A stretch of 62,422 bases of DNA from Clostridia bacterium (GTDB lineage: Bacteria > Bacillota > Clostridia > Oscillospirales > SIG627), in NCBI GenBank assembly GCA_017520825.1, contig JAFXEX010000021.1, forward strand, positions 1-62,422, written 5' to 3'. Shown piece by piece: positions 43,739 to 53,354 of the stretch. Position numbers and translations under genes: made by a program. The notes beneath the pieces were generated by a model that was not told where the DNA came from, ran no database searches, and was given only the letters and a program-made list of their open reading frames with translations. Numbering within the stretch: position 1 is the first letter of the stretch; every line of letters begins with the position of its first letter.

Positions 43739-43815
43739 GCGCTTGTAGCTCAGTTGGATAGAGCAACCGCCTTCTAAGCGGTAGGTCGGGAGTTCGAGCC
43801 TCTCCAAGCGCGCCA
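43739..43815 (+). tRNA. tRNA-Arg (TCT)
   Basis: Acceptor GCGCTTG/CAAGCGC, anticodon stem ACCGC/GCGGT around loop CTTCTAA (anticodon TCT), T-loop GTTCGAGCC, encoded CCA end. Confidence 0.97.
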
Positions 43816-43820
43816 TATAC

Positions 43821-43898
43821 GGTGGATATAGCTCAGTTGGCTAGAGCGCCAGGTTGTGGCCCTGGAGGTCGTGGGTTCGAGCCCCATTATTCACCCCA
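43821..43898 (+). tRNA. tRNA-His (GTG)
   Basis: Anticodon stem CCAGG/CCTGG around TTGTGGC (anticodon GTG). The acceptor has the extra 5' G opposite C73 that identifies tRNA-His; CCA is encoded. Confidence 0.97.
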
Positions 43899-43905
43899 TA
43901 AAAAG

Positions 43906-43952
43906 AAAGCACTATATATAGGCAAAATCGCCTGTATATAGTGCTTTTTTCG
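43906..43952 (+). terminator. Terminator of the tRNA cluster
   Basis: AAAGCACTATATA (43906-) pairs with TATATAGTGCTTT (up to 43947), then TTT. Stem of about 17 pairs. Confidence 0.85.
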
Positions 43953-44123
43953 TCTTTTGACTTTGCCCAAACTTGCCCCAAATATCCCTAATTACACCAA
44001 AAAATGATGTAAAAATGATGTAGTATTTTCATATAGGATTTCTGTGCGTATATATCACCACCTTTGAAGGTGTCAAACGGATTTCCCTCCCGGGTTCGAA
44101 TTCATAGCGTCACACAAACAAAA
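43953..44123. other. Possible degraded attachment region downstream of the tRNA cluster
   Basis: No gene. TTGCCCAAACTTGCCCCAAA lies just after the tRNA terminator, then a tandem AAATGATGTA repeat (44010-44030), and further right a tRNA T-arm-like string CTCCCGGGTTCGAATTC (44087-44103). Such fragments are often left where integrative elements used a tRNA as attachment site. No integrase is present and the tRNA-like part does not fold, so this is weak. Confidence 0.35.
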
Positions 44124-44150
44124 CAACCACCCAATCGGGTGGTTTTATTG
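44124..44150 (+). terminator. Terminator-like hairpin
   Basis: AACCACCC (44125-44132)-aatc-GGGTGGTT (44137-44144), then TTATTG. Confidence 0.6.
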
Positions 44151-44190
44151 TTATGGTAGAAAGAACGATAATAATATTAAGATTATTCTA

Positions 44191-44356
44191 ATGAAATCGT
44201 TCACTTTGTTCACGATGAAATCCAAACGAGTTTGGATGAAATCACAGTCTTCGACTTTGATGAAATTAAATCCGTCTTTTATTCGCCGAAGGCGATTTCA
44301 TCTGGTTAACAGATTTCATCCACGATAGTGGATTTATTCCGTCGCAAGACGGATTT
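44191..44356. repeat. ATGAAAT hairpin array
   Basis: ATGAAAT recurs at 44191, 44215, 44237 and 44260 and, inverted (ATTTCAT), at 44295 and 44313. Between copies are short hairpins: TCCAAA-cgag-TTTGGA, CGCC-gaa-GGCG, CCAC-gata-GTGG and CCGTC-gcaa-GACGG. The layout copies the CGATATG arrays with another linker. Confidence 0.7.
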
Positions 44357-44361
44357 AGTTG

Positions 44362-44393
44362 AAAAAAGCACCGACGTAAGTCGATGCTTTTTT
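44362..44393. terminator. Terminator downstream of tRNA-Gln
   Basis: AAAAAAGCACCGAC-gtaa-GTCGATGCTTTTTT, a long symmetrical stem immediately beyond the 3' end of the leftward tRNA; it can terminate both strands. Confidence 0.75.
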
Positions 44394-44394
44394 C

Positions 44395-44468
44395 TGGCTG
44401 CGGAACTAGGATTCGAACCCAGACAAACAGAGTCAGAGTCTGTCGTGCTACCTTTACACAATTCCGCA
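44395..44468 (-). tRNA. tRNA-Gln (CTG)
   Basis: Minus strand: acceptor TGCGGAA/TTCCGCA, anticodon stem ACAGA/TCTGT around CTCTGAC (anticodon CTG), T-loop GTTCGAATC, encoded CCA. Confidence 0.93.
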
Positions 44469-44923
44469 ATGTTCAATTGACGGATTAAAGTATATACCAA
44501 TAAGGCGAAAATGTCAAGATGTTTTTTAAAAAATCTTGTTTTTCTTTCAAAATTCTTCTTCAAAACAGTGCGTGAATTCATTTTTTATGAAAAATTTTTT
44601 CAATTTCAGGGATTTTTTTCGCTAAAATTTTACGAAGTGCTTTTTTGACCGTCTTTTTTTAAGATTTTTTCGTTTCTAAAATTAGCCCGTTATAATATAA
44701 TGGTAGAAAGAGAGAAAATTTTTGCAATATTTTTTTCGTTGAGCGCCTTTTAAAAAACTCAAAATCCCACGCCCGAAATTTTATAAAATTACGATAATTC
44801 GTAATATTTTGGGCGTCAAAAAGGGGCTCAAAAACACGAAAATGCCTATTTTGCTTGACAAATTGTTTTTTTAGGTGTATAATACCTCACGAAATCAAAT
44901 AATTTTACGAAAGGTTTTATTGC
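44469..44923 (+). promoter_or_regulatory. AT-rich upstream region and promoter of the 3D-domain gene
   Basis: No gene seen in 44469-44854, which is very AT-rich and holds an imperfect stem starting ACGCCCGAAAT (44768) and ending ATTTTGGGCGT (44815). The promoter is -35 TTGACA (44855-44860), 17-bp spacer, -10 TATAAT (44878-44883), 40 bp before ATG 44924. I see no recognisable riboswitch. Confidence 0.75.
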
Positions 44924-45919
44924 ATGTACGAGAAGAAAATCGACGGTGTCATGGAAGCGTCGAAGGTGCTCGGAGTCATCGGAACTCAAAAAAGACACCT
45001 TTCTCTATCGGCTTTTATGACCTCCATTGGAAGACGCCTTGCGTATCTGCTTGGTGTCGTTTTAACACTCTTGCTTGTTACACTGACTATAAAAGCAATT
45101 ATCATTTTCCCCGAAGCAAGCTCAACTACTGCCCTTAACGCAGGCTGTGAAAGAGCAGTTTCACCCGAGGCGCAGATGACTGCCACATCAGCTATCCTTC
45201 CCAAAACGGCCGTATATTATCACGGCGTCAGACTTGGTGAGTACGAGGGCGAGGGAGTTACGGTGGCAGAAGCGTTGAAAAGCTTCAATATCACCCTTGG
45301 AGAAAATGACGTAACCAATTACGGACTTGACGAAAGCCTGTTTTACGGAATGACCCTTAACATCGACGAGGTTACCTGGCGTGAGGCCATAGTTGATTCG
45401 GCTATCCCTTACGATATAGTTGAGGTAGAATCCCAGACCGTTCCCAAGGGGGAGCGCGTCGTGGTGACCGAAGGCGTTATGGGCTCCTCACAGCAGGTGG
45501 TTAAAACCAAATACGTCAACGGCGAGCTTACCGAGGAAGCCTCTTCCTTTAATCGCTATATCGAGCCTGTTGACGAGGTGGTGCATATCGGCGTTGGCGG
45601 TGTGTTTACTGCCCCCGACGGCACGGAATACAATTATTCATACTACCTTGACGTTACTGCAACTGCCTATACTCACACGGGCGACCCTACGTATATGGGT
45701 ACCGTTGCCGAGGTGGGTGTAATAGCAGTTGACCCCAGGAACATCGACCTTGGCTCAGACGTCTACGTTATCGGTAATTACGGTGACTACGGACTTTGCC
45801 GTGCCGAGGATATCGGTGGAGGCATCAAGGGTAAGCGTATCGACGTATTCCTTGATACCGAAGAGGAGTGCGTTCAGTTCGGCAGACGCAAAATGCGTGC
45901 TTACATTATAGAAAAATAA
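44924..45919 (+). CDS. G5/3D-domain cell-wall protein (YabE/Rpf-like)
   Basis: 331 residues. A cytoplasmic N-terminal stretch and one membrane helix (LAYLLGVVLTLLLVTLTIKA, about residues 38-58), then a DUF348 ubiquitin-like unit (AVYYHGVRLGEYEGEGVTVA), a G5-like segment (VESQTVPKGERVVVTEGVMG), and a C-terminal 3D domain with DVTATAYTHTG, GVIAVDPRNIDLGSDVYV and RIDVFLDTEEECVQFGRR carrying the three aspartates. Such proteins act as lytic transglycosylase-like wall-remodelling factors, as in Bacillus YabE and YuiC. Located outside the membrane. Confidence 0.9.
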   Translation: MYEKKIDGVMEASKVLGVIGTQKRHLSLSAFMTSIGRRLAYLLGVVLTLLLVTLTIKAIIIFPEASSTTALNAGCERAVSPEAQMTATSAILPKTAVYYHGVRLGEYEGEGVTVAEALKSFNITLGENDVTNYGLDESLFYGMTLNIDEVTWREAIVDSAIPYDIVEVESQTVPKGERVVVTEGVMGSSQQVVKTKYVNGELTEEASSFNRYIEPVDEVVHIGVGGVFTAPDGTEYNYSYYLDVTATAYTHTGDPTYMGTVAEVGVIAVDPRNIDLGSDVYVIGNYGDYGLCRAEDIGGGIKGKRIDVFLDTEEECVQFGRRKMRAYIIEK

Positions 45920-45953
45920 CGCAAAGGAGAGCCACTCGGCTCTCCTTTAATTT

Positions 45954-46157
45954 TTATCTTTTATAATATTCTTCGAATAAATCGTTGGGTGTGCATTCAA
46001 GTATATCGCAGAGACTTTGGAGATTTTCAAATTTTATACTGCCCGTTTGATTATTTACCATTTTATTGAAATTCTGATAGCTCAAACCCATCTGAATGTA
46101 AAGCCAATACTTTGTCTTGCCCTTTTCCTTCAATATGTCAAGTATCCGTAATTTCAT
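45954..46157 (-). CDS. XRE-family small HTH regulator
   Basis: 67 residues; start MKLRILDIL at 46157 after GGAGGT. HTH: WLYIQMGLSYQNFNKMVNNQ, then KFENLQSLCDILECTPNDLF. It is divergent from two tiny cysteine-rich protein genes, and matching palindromes lie in the gap, so it likely represses both directions. Confidence 0.88.
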   Translation of the reverse strand: MKLRILDILKEKGKTKYWLYIQMGLSYQNFNKMVNNQTGSIKFENLQSLCDILECTPNDLFEEYYKR

Positions 46158-46167
46158 AATACACCTC

Positions 46168-46238
46168 CACATTATCTAATGTAAAAATTATATATTGCCA
46201 AAACACTTGACAAATAGACATTTACATTATATAATGTA
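46168..46238. promoter_or_regulatory. Divergent promoter region with two palindromic operators
   Basis: A perfect 16-bp palindrome TACATTATATAATGTA (46223-46238) covers the -10 box of a perfect rightward promoter, TTGACA (46207-46212) with 17-bp spacing to TATAAT (46230-46235). A second copy with two changes, cACATTATCTAATGTA (46168-46183), lies at the start of the leftward XRE gene. Confidence 0.75.
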
Positions 46239-46266
46239 CACATCAGATAAGAAAGGATGTGTAAAG

Positions 46267-46476
46267 GTGTCGGATAAGTATGTTTATAACTTGAAAAGAC
46301 ATACGCTTCATATCGAAGGGTATTGTTACAATGCACGAAAAGGAATGCATTATGACAAAACACTCTATAAGTGCTTTTCCACAGAGGAAGAGGCTCGGGC
46401 ATATGGAGGTCGTTCTGTTGGTATGTGTAAGTTGTGCTTGTATAAACGAGAGAAATTATTGGAAAAAGGAATGTAA
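46267..46476 (+). CDS. Small cysteine-rich protein (putative zinc-binding)
   Basis: 69 residues from the GTG at 46267 after AAAGGA. Cysteines at HIEGYCYNAR and in the pair SVGMCKLCLYKRE, with His nearby, suggest a small zinc knuckle like Ada-type or restriction-associated metal-binding domains. Charged and soluble. It is followed by another small Cys protein and controlled by the divergent XRE site. Function unknown. Confidence 0.6.
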   Translation: MSDKYVYNLKRHTLHIEGYCYNARKGMHYDKTLYKCFSTEEEARAYGGRSVGMCKLCLYKREKLLEKGM

Positions 46477-46482
46477 AAAGAA

Positions 46483-46728
46483 ATGAGTAACAAAGAAGAT
46501 AAAAATTTGAGAGTATTCAATATGGTATGTATTATAGGTGCTGTTATACTGTTGATTATGTTTGTATGGTTTATCATTGAAATGAATAATATTTACAGTG
46601 ATATGCCGAGCACCCCTGTGTGTGTAAATTGCGAATTTAGGTCTCGCAAATACGATAGTGTGTATTGCGATGAGTGCTATGAGAAATTGACACAAAAGGC
46701 ATGGGAAAGAAATTGGGGAGATGATTAA
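46483..46728 (+). CDS. Small membrane protein with C-terminal zinc-ribbon-like motif
   Basis: 81 residues: one hydrophobic helix (FNMVCIIGAVILLIMFVWFI), then a soluble tail with PVCVNCEFRSRKYDSVYCDE and CY, that is a CxxC...CxxC set about 16 residues apart. Only six bases separate it from the previous gene. No family recognised. Confidence 0.65.
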   Translation: MSNKEDKNLRVFNMVCIIGAVILLIMFVWFIIEMNNIYSDMPSTPVCVNCEFRSRKYDSVYCDECYEKLTQKAWERNWGDD

Positions 46729-46760
46729 TGTAATAAATCATAAAAGTTTTTGAAGGGGAG

Positions 46761-46800
46761 TATGAGGGGGAACTTTTTTCAAGAAGTTCCCCCTCATAAT
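46761..46800. terminator. Long hairpin between the small-protein operon and clpB
   Basis: TATGAGGGGGAACTT (46761-46775) and AAGTTCCCCCTCATA (46784-46798), a perfect 15-bp stem between convergent genes. Confidence 0.75.
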
Positions 46801-46801
46801 T

Positions 46802-49390
<2,589 letters not shown>

Positions 49391-49482
49391 TATTTTTTGC
49401 TCTCCTTTCTATTATTTATGTGCTTATTATAATCTCGGTTTATGAACAAATTGAAAACGAACAGTTTCTGTATAGTAAACAT

Positions 49483-49509
49483 TTAGCACTCAAAACAAGA
49501 GAGTGCTAA
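49483..49509. promoter_or_regulatory. CIRCE element (HrcA operator)
   Basis: TTAGCACTC (49483-49491), a 9-bp gap, GAGTGCTAA (49501-49509): a perfect match to the CIRCE consensus. It overlaps a leftward candidate promoter for clpB, with -35 TTGTTT and -10 TATACA. Confidence 0.95.
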
Positions 49510-49546
49510 AAATTGAGATAAAAAACATATATTTGTTGAAAATAAC

Positions 49547-49575
49547 TTGACAAAACCCTTAAAGAGTGGTACAAT
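49547..49575 (+). promoter_or_regulatory. Promoter of rpmG-secE-nusG
   Basis: -35 TTGACA (49547-49552), 17-bp spacer, -10 TACAAT (49570-49575). Confidence 0.8.
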
Positions 49576-49647
49576 TACTCTACCTCTTTGTGCGTTGATG
49601 CCGAGAGGGAGGCGCGATTATTCGCAAAAATAAACGGAGGTGCCGAT

Positions 49648-49797
49648 ATGAGAGTAAAAATCACACTCGCTTGCAGTGAATGTAAGCAAAGAAATTACGA
49701 CACGGTCAAGAATAAGAAGAATGACCCTGACAGACTTGAAATGCACAAGTACTGTAAATTCTGCCGCAAGCATACTCTTCACAAAGAGACCAAGTAG
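49648..49797 (+). CDS. rpmG: 50S ribosomal protein L33
   Basis: 49 residues starting [20 protein letters not shown] at 49648 after GGAGGTG; ends [14 protein letters not shown]. The CxxC...CxxC zinc-binding version. First gene of the conserved rpmG-secE-nusG order. Confidence 0.96.
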   Translation: MRVKITLACSECKQRNYDTVKNKKNDPDRLEMHKYCKFCRKHTLHKETK

Positions 49798-49830
49798 TAT
49801 TACTGATTTAAGAAAGAGGAGGAATCCGAT

Positions 49831-50046
49831 ATGGCAGAAGAAAACGTAAAGAAGACCAACAAAGTGGTTAAGTTCTTCAAGGATCTTAAGAGAGAGCTTA
49901 AGAACATCGTTTGGTCGCCTAAGAAGGATGTCGTTAAGAACACAACTGTCGTTGTAGTCGTAACTGCGATAGCTGCTGTTGTAATTATGCTTGTTGATGC
50001 CGGTCTTTCAAAGTGTCTTGACTTACTTGTAACTTTATTTCACTAA
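49831..50046 (+). CDS. secE: Preprotein translocase subunit SecE
   Basis: 71 residues, single-helix short SecE: basic amphipathic segment VVKFFKDLKRELKNIVWSPK then helix (TTVVVVVTAIAAVVIMLVDA). Anchors SecY. In operon with nusG, 13 bp ahead. Confidence 0.95.
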   Translation: MAEENVKKTNKVVKFFKDLKRELKNIVWSPKKDVVKNTTVVVVVTAIAAVVIMLVDAGLSKCLDLLVTLFH

Positions 50047-50058
50047 TCAGGAGGCAAT

Positions 50059-50586
50059 ATGACGCTTCAGGAAAACAACACACCCCATTGGTATGTAGTG
50101 CATACCTATTCGGGTTATGAAAACAAAGTTGCAACAAACCTTGAAAAGATTGTTGAAAACAGAAATATGGGACATCTTATCCACGCCATCAAGGTACCCG
50201 TTGAGGTAGTTGAAGGTGACGATGGAAAATCGGAAGAGCATAAGCTTTTCCCCAGCTACGTTCTCGTTAAAATGATAATGAACGACGAAAGCTGGCACGT
50301 GGTACGCAATACCACGGGAGTAACCGGTTTTGTCGGTCCCGGTTCAATGCCCGTAGTCCTGCTTGATGAAGAAGTAGAGGCTCTCGGTGTGGATACCGAC
50401 GATAAACCCCTTGAATTCGCACTCGGCGACGTTGTTGAGATTGTGGGAGGACCCCTTCAGGGAATTATTTCCTCGGGTAAGATCCTCGAAATATCTCCCG
50501 ACAACAAGTCTGTCAAGCTTCTTGCCACTATGGCAGGACGTGAGACTGCTATCGAGGTAGAATCCAATCTGGTTAAAAAACTTTAA
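50059..50586 (+). CDS. nusG: Transcription termination/antitermination factor NusG
   Basis: 175 residues. NGN domain with WYVVHTYSGYENKVATNLE, FPSYVLVKMIMNDESWHVVR and GVTGFVGPG; KOW domain FALGDVVEIVGGPLQGIISS. Standard length and gene order (secE before, rplK after). Confidence 0.98.
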   Translation: MTLQENNTPHWYVVHTYSGYENKVATNLEKIVENRNMGHLIHAIKVPVEVVEGDDGKSEEHKLFPSYVLVKMIMNDESWHVVRNTTGVTGFVGPGSMPVVLLDEEVEALGVDTDDKPLEFALGDVVEIVGGPLQGIISSGKILEISPDNKSVKLLATMAGRETAIEVESNLVKKL

Positions 50587-50681
50587 TTTTTTGTTTATTA
50601 AATGCGTAAAGCTTTAATAAATGCGATGTGCATAAAAACCGTGGCAACGCCGTCATTCGTCTGCCCTGGGCACACGCATCA

Positions 50682-50714
50682 GTGGGAGGGACAAAATCCC
50701 GAATTTATTACCAC
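50682..50714 (+). promoter_or_regulatory. Putative L1/L11 leader structure before rplK
   Basis: GTGG (50682-50685) pairs with CCAC (50711-50714) and GGG (50688-50690) with CCC (50698-50700), leaving a GA-rich asymmetric internal loop. This resembles the rRNA-like site by which L1 represses its own operon. It is 15 bases before the ribosome site. Confidence 0.5.
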
Positions 50715-50731
50715 ATGGAGGTGTATTTAAA

Positions 50732-51157
50732 ATGGCAAAGAAAATTATTGGATACGTAAAACTGCAGATACCTGCAGGAAAGGCAATGCCCGGTCCCCCT
50801 GTAGGACCTGCGCTTGGTCAGTACGGTCTTGCAATCCCTGCGTTCACAAAGGAATTCAACGAGCGTACAAAAAACGATATGGGTCTCATCATACCTGTTG
50901 TAATTACAGTATATGCTGACCGTTCATTCACATTCATCACAAAGACTCCTCCTGCAGCAGTTCTTATCAAGAAGGCAGCAGGCATTGAGAGTGGCTCAGG
51001 TGTTCCCAACAAGAACAAGGTAGCTAAGCTCACAAAGGAACAGGTTAGAAAAATTGCTGAACAGAAGCTTCCCGACCTTAACGCAATTAACATCGAATCA
51101 GCTATGAGCATGATAGCAGGTACCGCCAGAAGTATGGGCGTTACCGTTGAAGAATAA
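50732..51157 (+). CDS. rplK: 50S ribosomal protein L11
   Basis: 141 residues: [20 protein letters not shown] near the N terminus, [20 protein letters not shown], and [17 protein letters not shown] at the end. Full length. Confidence 0.99.
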   Translation: MAKKIIGYVKLQIPAGKAMPGPPVGPALGQYGLAIPAFTKEFNERTKNDMGLIIPVVITVYADRSFTFITKTPPAAVLIKKAAGIESGSGVPNKNKVAKLTKEQVRKIAEQKLPDLNAINIESAMSMIAGTARSMGVTVEE

Positions 51158-51171
51158 GGAGGGCGAGCACA

Positions 51172-51864
51172 ATGTTTAGAGGAAAGAATTATCAGGACAG
51201 CGCAAAGCTTGTTGACAAGGCAAAGCTTTACGACGTAGCAGAAGCTTGCGACCTCGTTTGCAAGACTTCAAAGGCAAAATTTGACGAAACCGTTGAGCTT
51301 CACGTAAGACTCGGCGTTGATTCAAGACACGCAGACCAGCAGGTAAGAGGTGCAGTTGTACTTCCTAACGGAACAGGTAAGACTGTTCGTACTCTCGTTT
51401 TTGCAAAGGGTGACTTTGCAAAGGCTGCAGAGGCTGCAGGTTCAGATTACGTAGGAGCAGAGGAATACGTTCAGAAGATTCAGTCAGAGAACTGGTTTGA
51501 TTTTGACGTTATCATCGCTACTCCCGACATGATGGGCGTTATCGGACGTCTCGGTAAGGTGCTTGGTCCTAAGGGACTTATGCCCAACCCCAAGGCAGGT
51601 ACAGTAACAACAGACGTTGCTAAGGCTGTAACAGATGCTAAGGCAGGTAAGGTTGAGTACCGTCTTGACAAGTCCAACATCATCCACTGCCCCATCGGTA
51701 AGTCATCATTTGGCGCAGAAAAGCTCGCAGAGAACTTCAACGCTCTTATGGGCGCTATCATCAAGGCTAAGCCTGCTGCAGCAAAGGGTCAGTACATCAA
51801 GAGCTGTACCATTGCTTCAACAATGGGCCCCGGCGTGAAGGTTAACTCAGCTAAGCTCGGCTAA
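51172..51864 (+). CDS. rplA: 50S ribosomal protein L1
   Basis: 230 residues: [60 protein letters not shown] and [11 protein letters not shown] are the L1 signatures. Codon choice is strongly biased, as expected for high expression. Confidence 0.99.
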   Translation: MFRGKNYQDSAKLVDKAKLYDVAEACDLVCKTSKAKFDETVELHVRLGVDSRHADQQVRGAVVLPNGTGKTVRTLVFAKGDFAKAAEAAGSDYVGAEEYVQKIQSENWFDFDVIIATPDMMGVIGRLGKVLGPKGLMPNPKAGTVTTDVAKAVTDAKAGKVEYRLDKSNIIHCPIGKSSFGAEKLAENFNALMGAIIKAKPAAAKGQYIKSCTIASTMGPGVKVNSAKLG

Positions 51865-51891
51865 TTTTAAGTCGAAACTCACACAAAAAAT

Positions 51892-51920
51892 CGCACGGAT
51901 TTTTATCCGTGCGTTTTTTT
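51892..51920 (+). terminator. Terminator after rplA
   Basis: CGCACGGAT-tttt-ATCCGTGCG followed by seven T. The short stretch to 52023 beyond it shows nothing else. Confidence 0.9.
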
Positions 51921-52023
51921 ATTGCATTGGAAATTGTATTAGCAATTTGCTTGTAACAAACAAAGTCTACCTATAAAATCGTGAGCGTCAGCGAACATTA
52001 ATTTCCAAAGGCGACTTTTTCAT

Positions 52024-52521
52024 TTATTTTTTATTTATTTTCCTGAAGGCGCTGAACAGCAGAACGCCTGCCACAAGTCCAACGGTGCCCTGTACGGCGT
52101 TGAAGGGAATATTGAGAATGGCCGTTTTGAAGCCACATATGAAAACTCCCTCAAACACGAGATAGCCTGCAATCATAACCAGCTCTGCTACGATTCCCGA
52201 AAGGATTGTCTTGACTGTGGTTGAGCCTTTGGAACGGTTAAGAAGCAACGAGACTATTACTGCCATCAAGCCTTTTATAAGGAAAGTGGCTGGTGTGTAG
52301 ATGGCGTAAGGGGAGAGCAGGTCTGCAAGGGCAGAGCCTATTCCTGCCGAGAGAAAGGCGTACCTGCAGGGCAGAAGCCACCCACAAAGCAAAACGGCGC
52401 AGTCGCCAAGATTTACGTTGCCCACGGCAGTTACGGTGGGAACGCTTATCACTCTCGTTAAAATGAAAACCAGTGCAGAAAGCATTGAAGCAAGCACAAT
52501 TTTGTTGGTGGTTCTTTTCAT
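52024..52521 (-). CDS. ECF transporter S component
   Basis: 165 residues with six hydrophobic helices. The first carries the S-component pattern NKIVLASMLSALVFILTRV; then GNVNLGDCAVLLCGWLLPCR, GIGSALADLLSPYAIYTPAT, and FKTAILNIPFNAVQGTVGLV before the last helix. It supplies substrate specificity for a shared ECF module (vitamin or related compound; not determinable). Start ATG 52521 after GAAAGGGTG. Confidence 0.85.
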   Translation of the reverse strand: MKRTTNKIVLASMLSALVFILTRVISVPTVTAVGNVNLGDCAVLLCGWLLPCRYAFLSAGIGSALADLLSPYAIYTPATFLIKGLMAVIVSLLLNRSKGSTTVKTILSGIVAELVMIAGYLVFEGVFICGFKTAILNIPFNAVQGTVGLVAGVLLFSAFRKINKK

Positions 52522-52633
52522 AGGTATCACCCTTTCTGAATTTTATGAAGTTATTTTAGCACGAACGGACGTATAAATCAATAGGCAAATAATAAAATTC
52601 ACATTTTGGTAAATACTGAAACGGGGTGAATTT

Positions 52634-53296
52634 ATGATAATACTTAAAGCAGTAATAACCTCCGTTCTTTCTATGATACTTCTGTTCTTTCTCACCAAGC
52701 TGACGGGGGACAAGCAAATCTCACAGATGTCGATGTTCGACTATATTGCCGGAATTACCATCGGGTCCTCGGCAGCAGAAATGGCAATAGGGGGAGAGGT
52801 GTTTATTCCTGCCACCGTGGTCACCTTCCTTTACGGCGTTGCAGCGTTTCTGATTTCCTATATTTGCAACAAATCTCTCAAAGCCCGTCACTTTCTCAAC
52901 GGCGAGCCCGTAATTCTCTATCAGAACGGAATATTCTATAAAAAGAATATGGCAAAGGTGCGTATGGATATGGGAGAGTTTCTCACACAGTGCAGAACCA
53001 ACGGCAACTTTTCCCTGAGGGATATTTCCTGCGTGATTATGGAGTCCAACGGAAAGGTCAGCTTTTTGAAAAAGCTTGCCGACAAAAACGGTCAGCTTGC
53101 CGTAAACGTAATGGTTGACGGCAATATTCTCAAGGAAAATCTTGCTTGTATCGGCAAAACCGAATGGTGGCTTCTCAACGAGCTTGACAAAAAGAGAATA
53201 AGAGTGCACGACGTTATGCTTGCAACCGTTGAAAACGGTGCTCTCTACGTTTATCCTTTTTCCGAAAAAGAAGAAAAAAATAATTTGTTTGAGTAA
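52634..53296 (+). CDS. DUF421 (YetF-like) membrane protein
   Basis: 220 residues. Three N-terminal helices (LKAVITSVLSMILLFFLTKL; YIAGITIGSSAAEMAI; VTFLYGVAAFLISYI), with the family motif MSMFDYIAGITIGSSAAEMA, then a cytoplasmic DUF421 domain (RHFLNGEPVILYQNGIFYKK; REFLTQCRTNGNFSLRDISC-like). Function unknown; several homologues are sporulation or envelope-related. Confidence 0.9.
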   Translation: MIILKAVITSVLSMILLFFLTKLTGDKQISQMSMFDYIAGITIGSSAAEMAIGGEVFIPATVVTFLYGVAAFLISYICNKSLKARHFLNGEPVILYQNGIFYKKNMAKVRMDMGEFLTQCRTNGNFSLRDISCVIMESNGKVSFLKKLADKNGQLAVNVMVDGNILKENLACIGKTEWWLLNELDKKRIRVHDVMLATVENGALYVYPFSEKEEKNNLFE

Positions 53297-53354
53297 CTGT
53301 TTAAGGCTTTTTCTCATATAATGAAGTAAAAACTATATGAAAGGAAGAAAAAGT

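Noticed and set aside
44040..44115. A functional tRNA
   Set aside because: Only the T-arm-like string is present; no acceptor or D-arm pairs, and the arm itself does not close.
44469..44850. c-di-AMP (ydaO) riboswitch before the 3D-domain gene
   Set aside because: The family context made it worth looking for, but the sequence is AT-rich and lacks the conserved GC-rich core.
46195..46266. Upstream extension of the first small cysteine protein
   Set aside because: It would place the start before the promoter's own -10 box and operator; GTG at 46267 with AAAGGA fits better.
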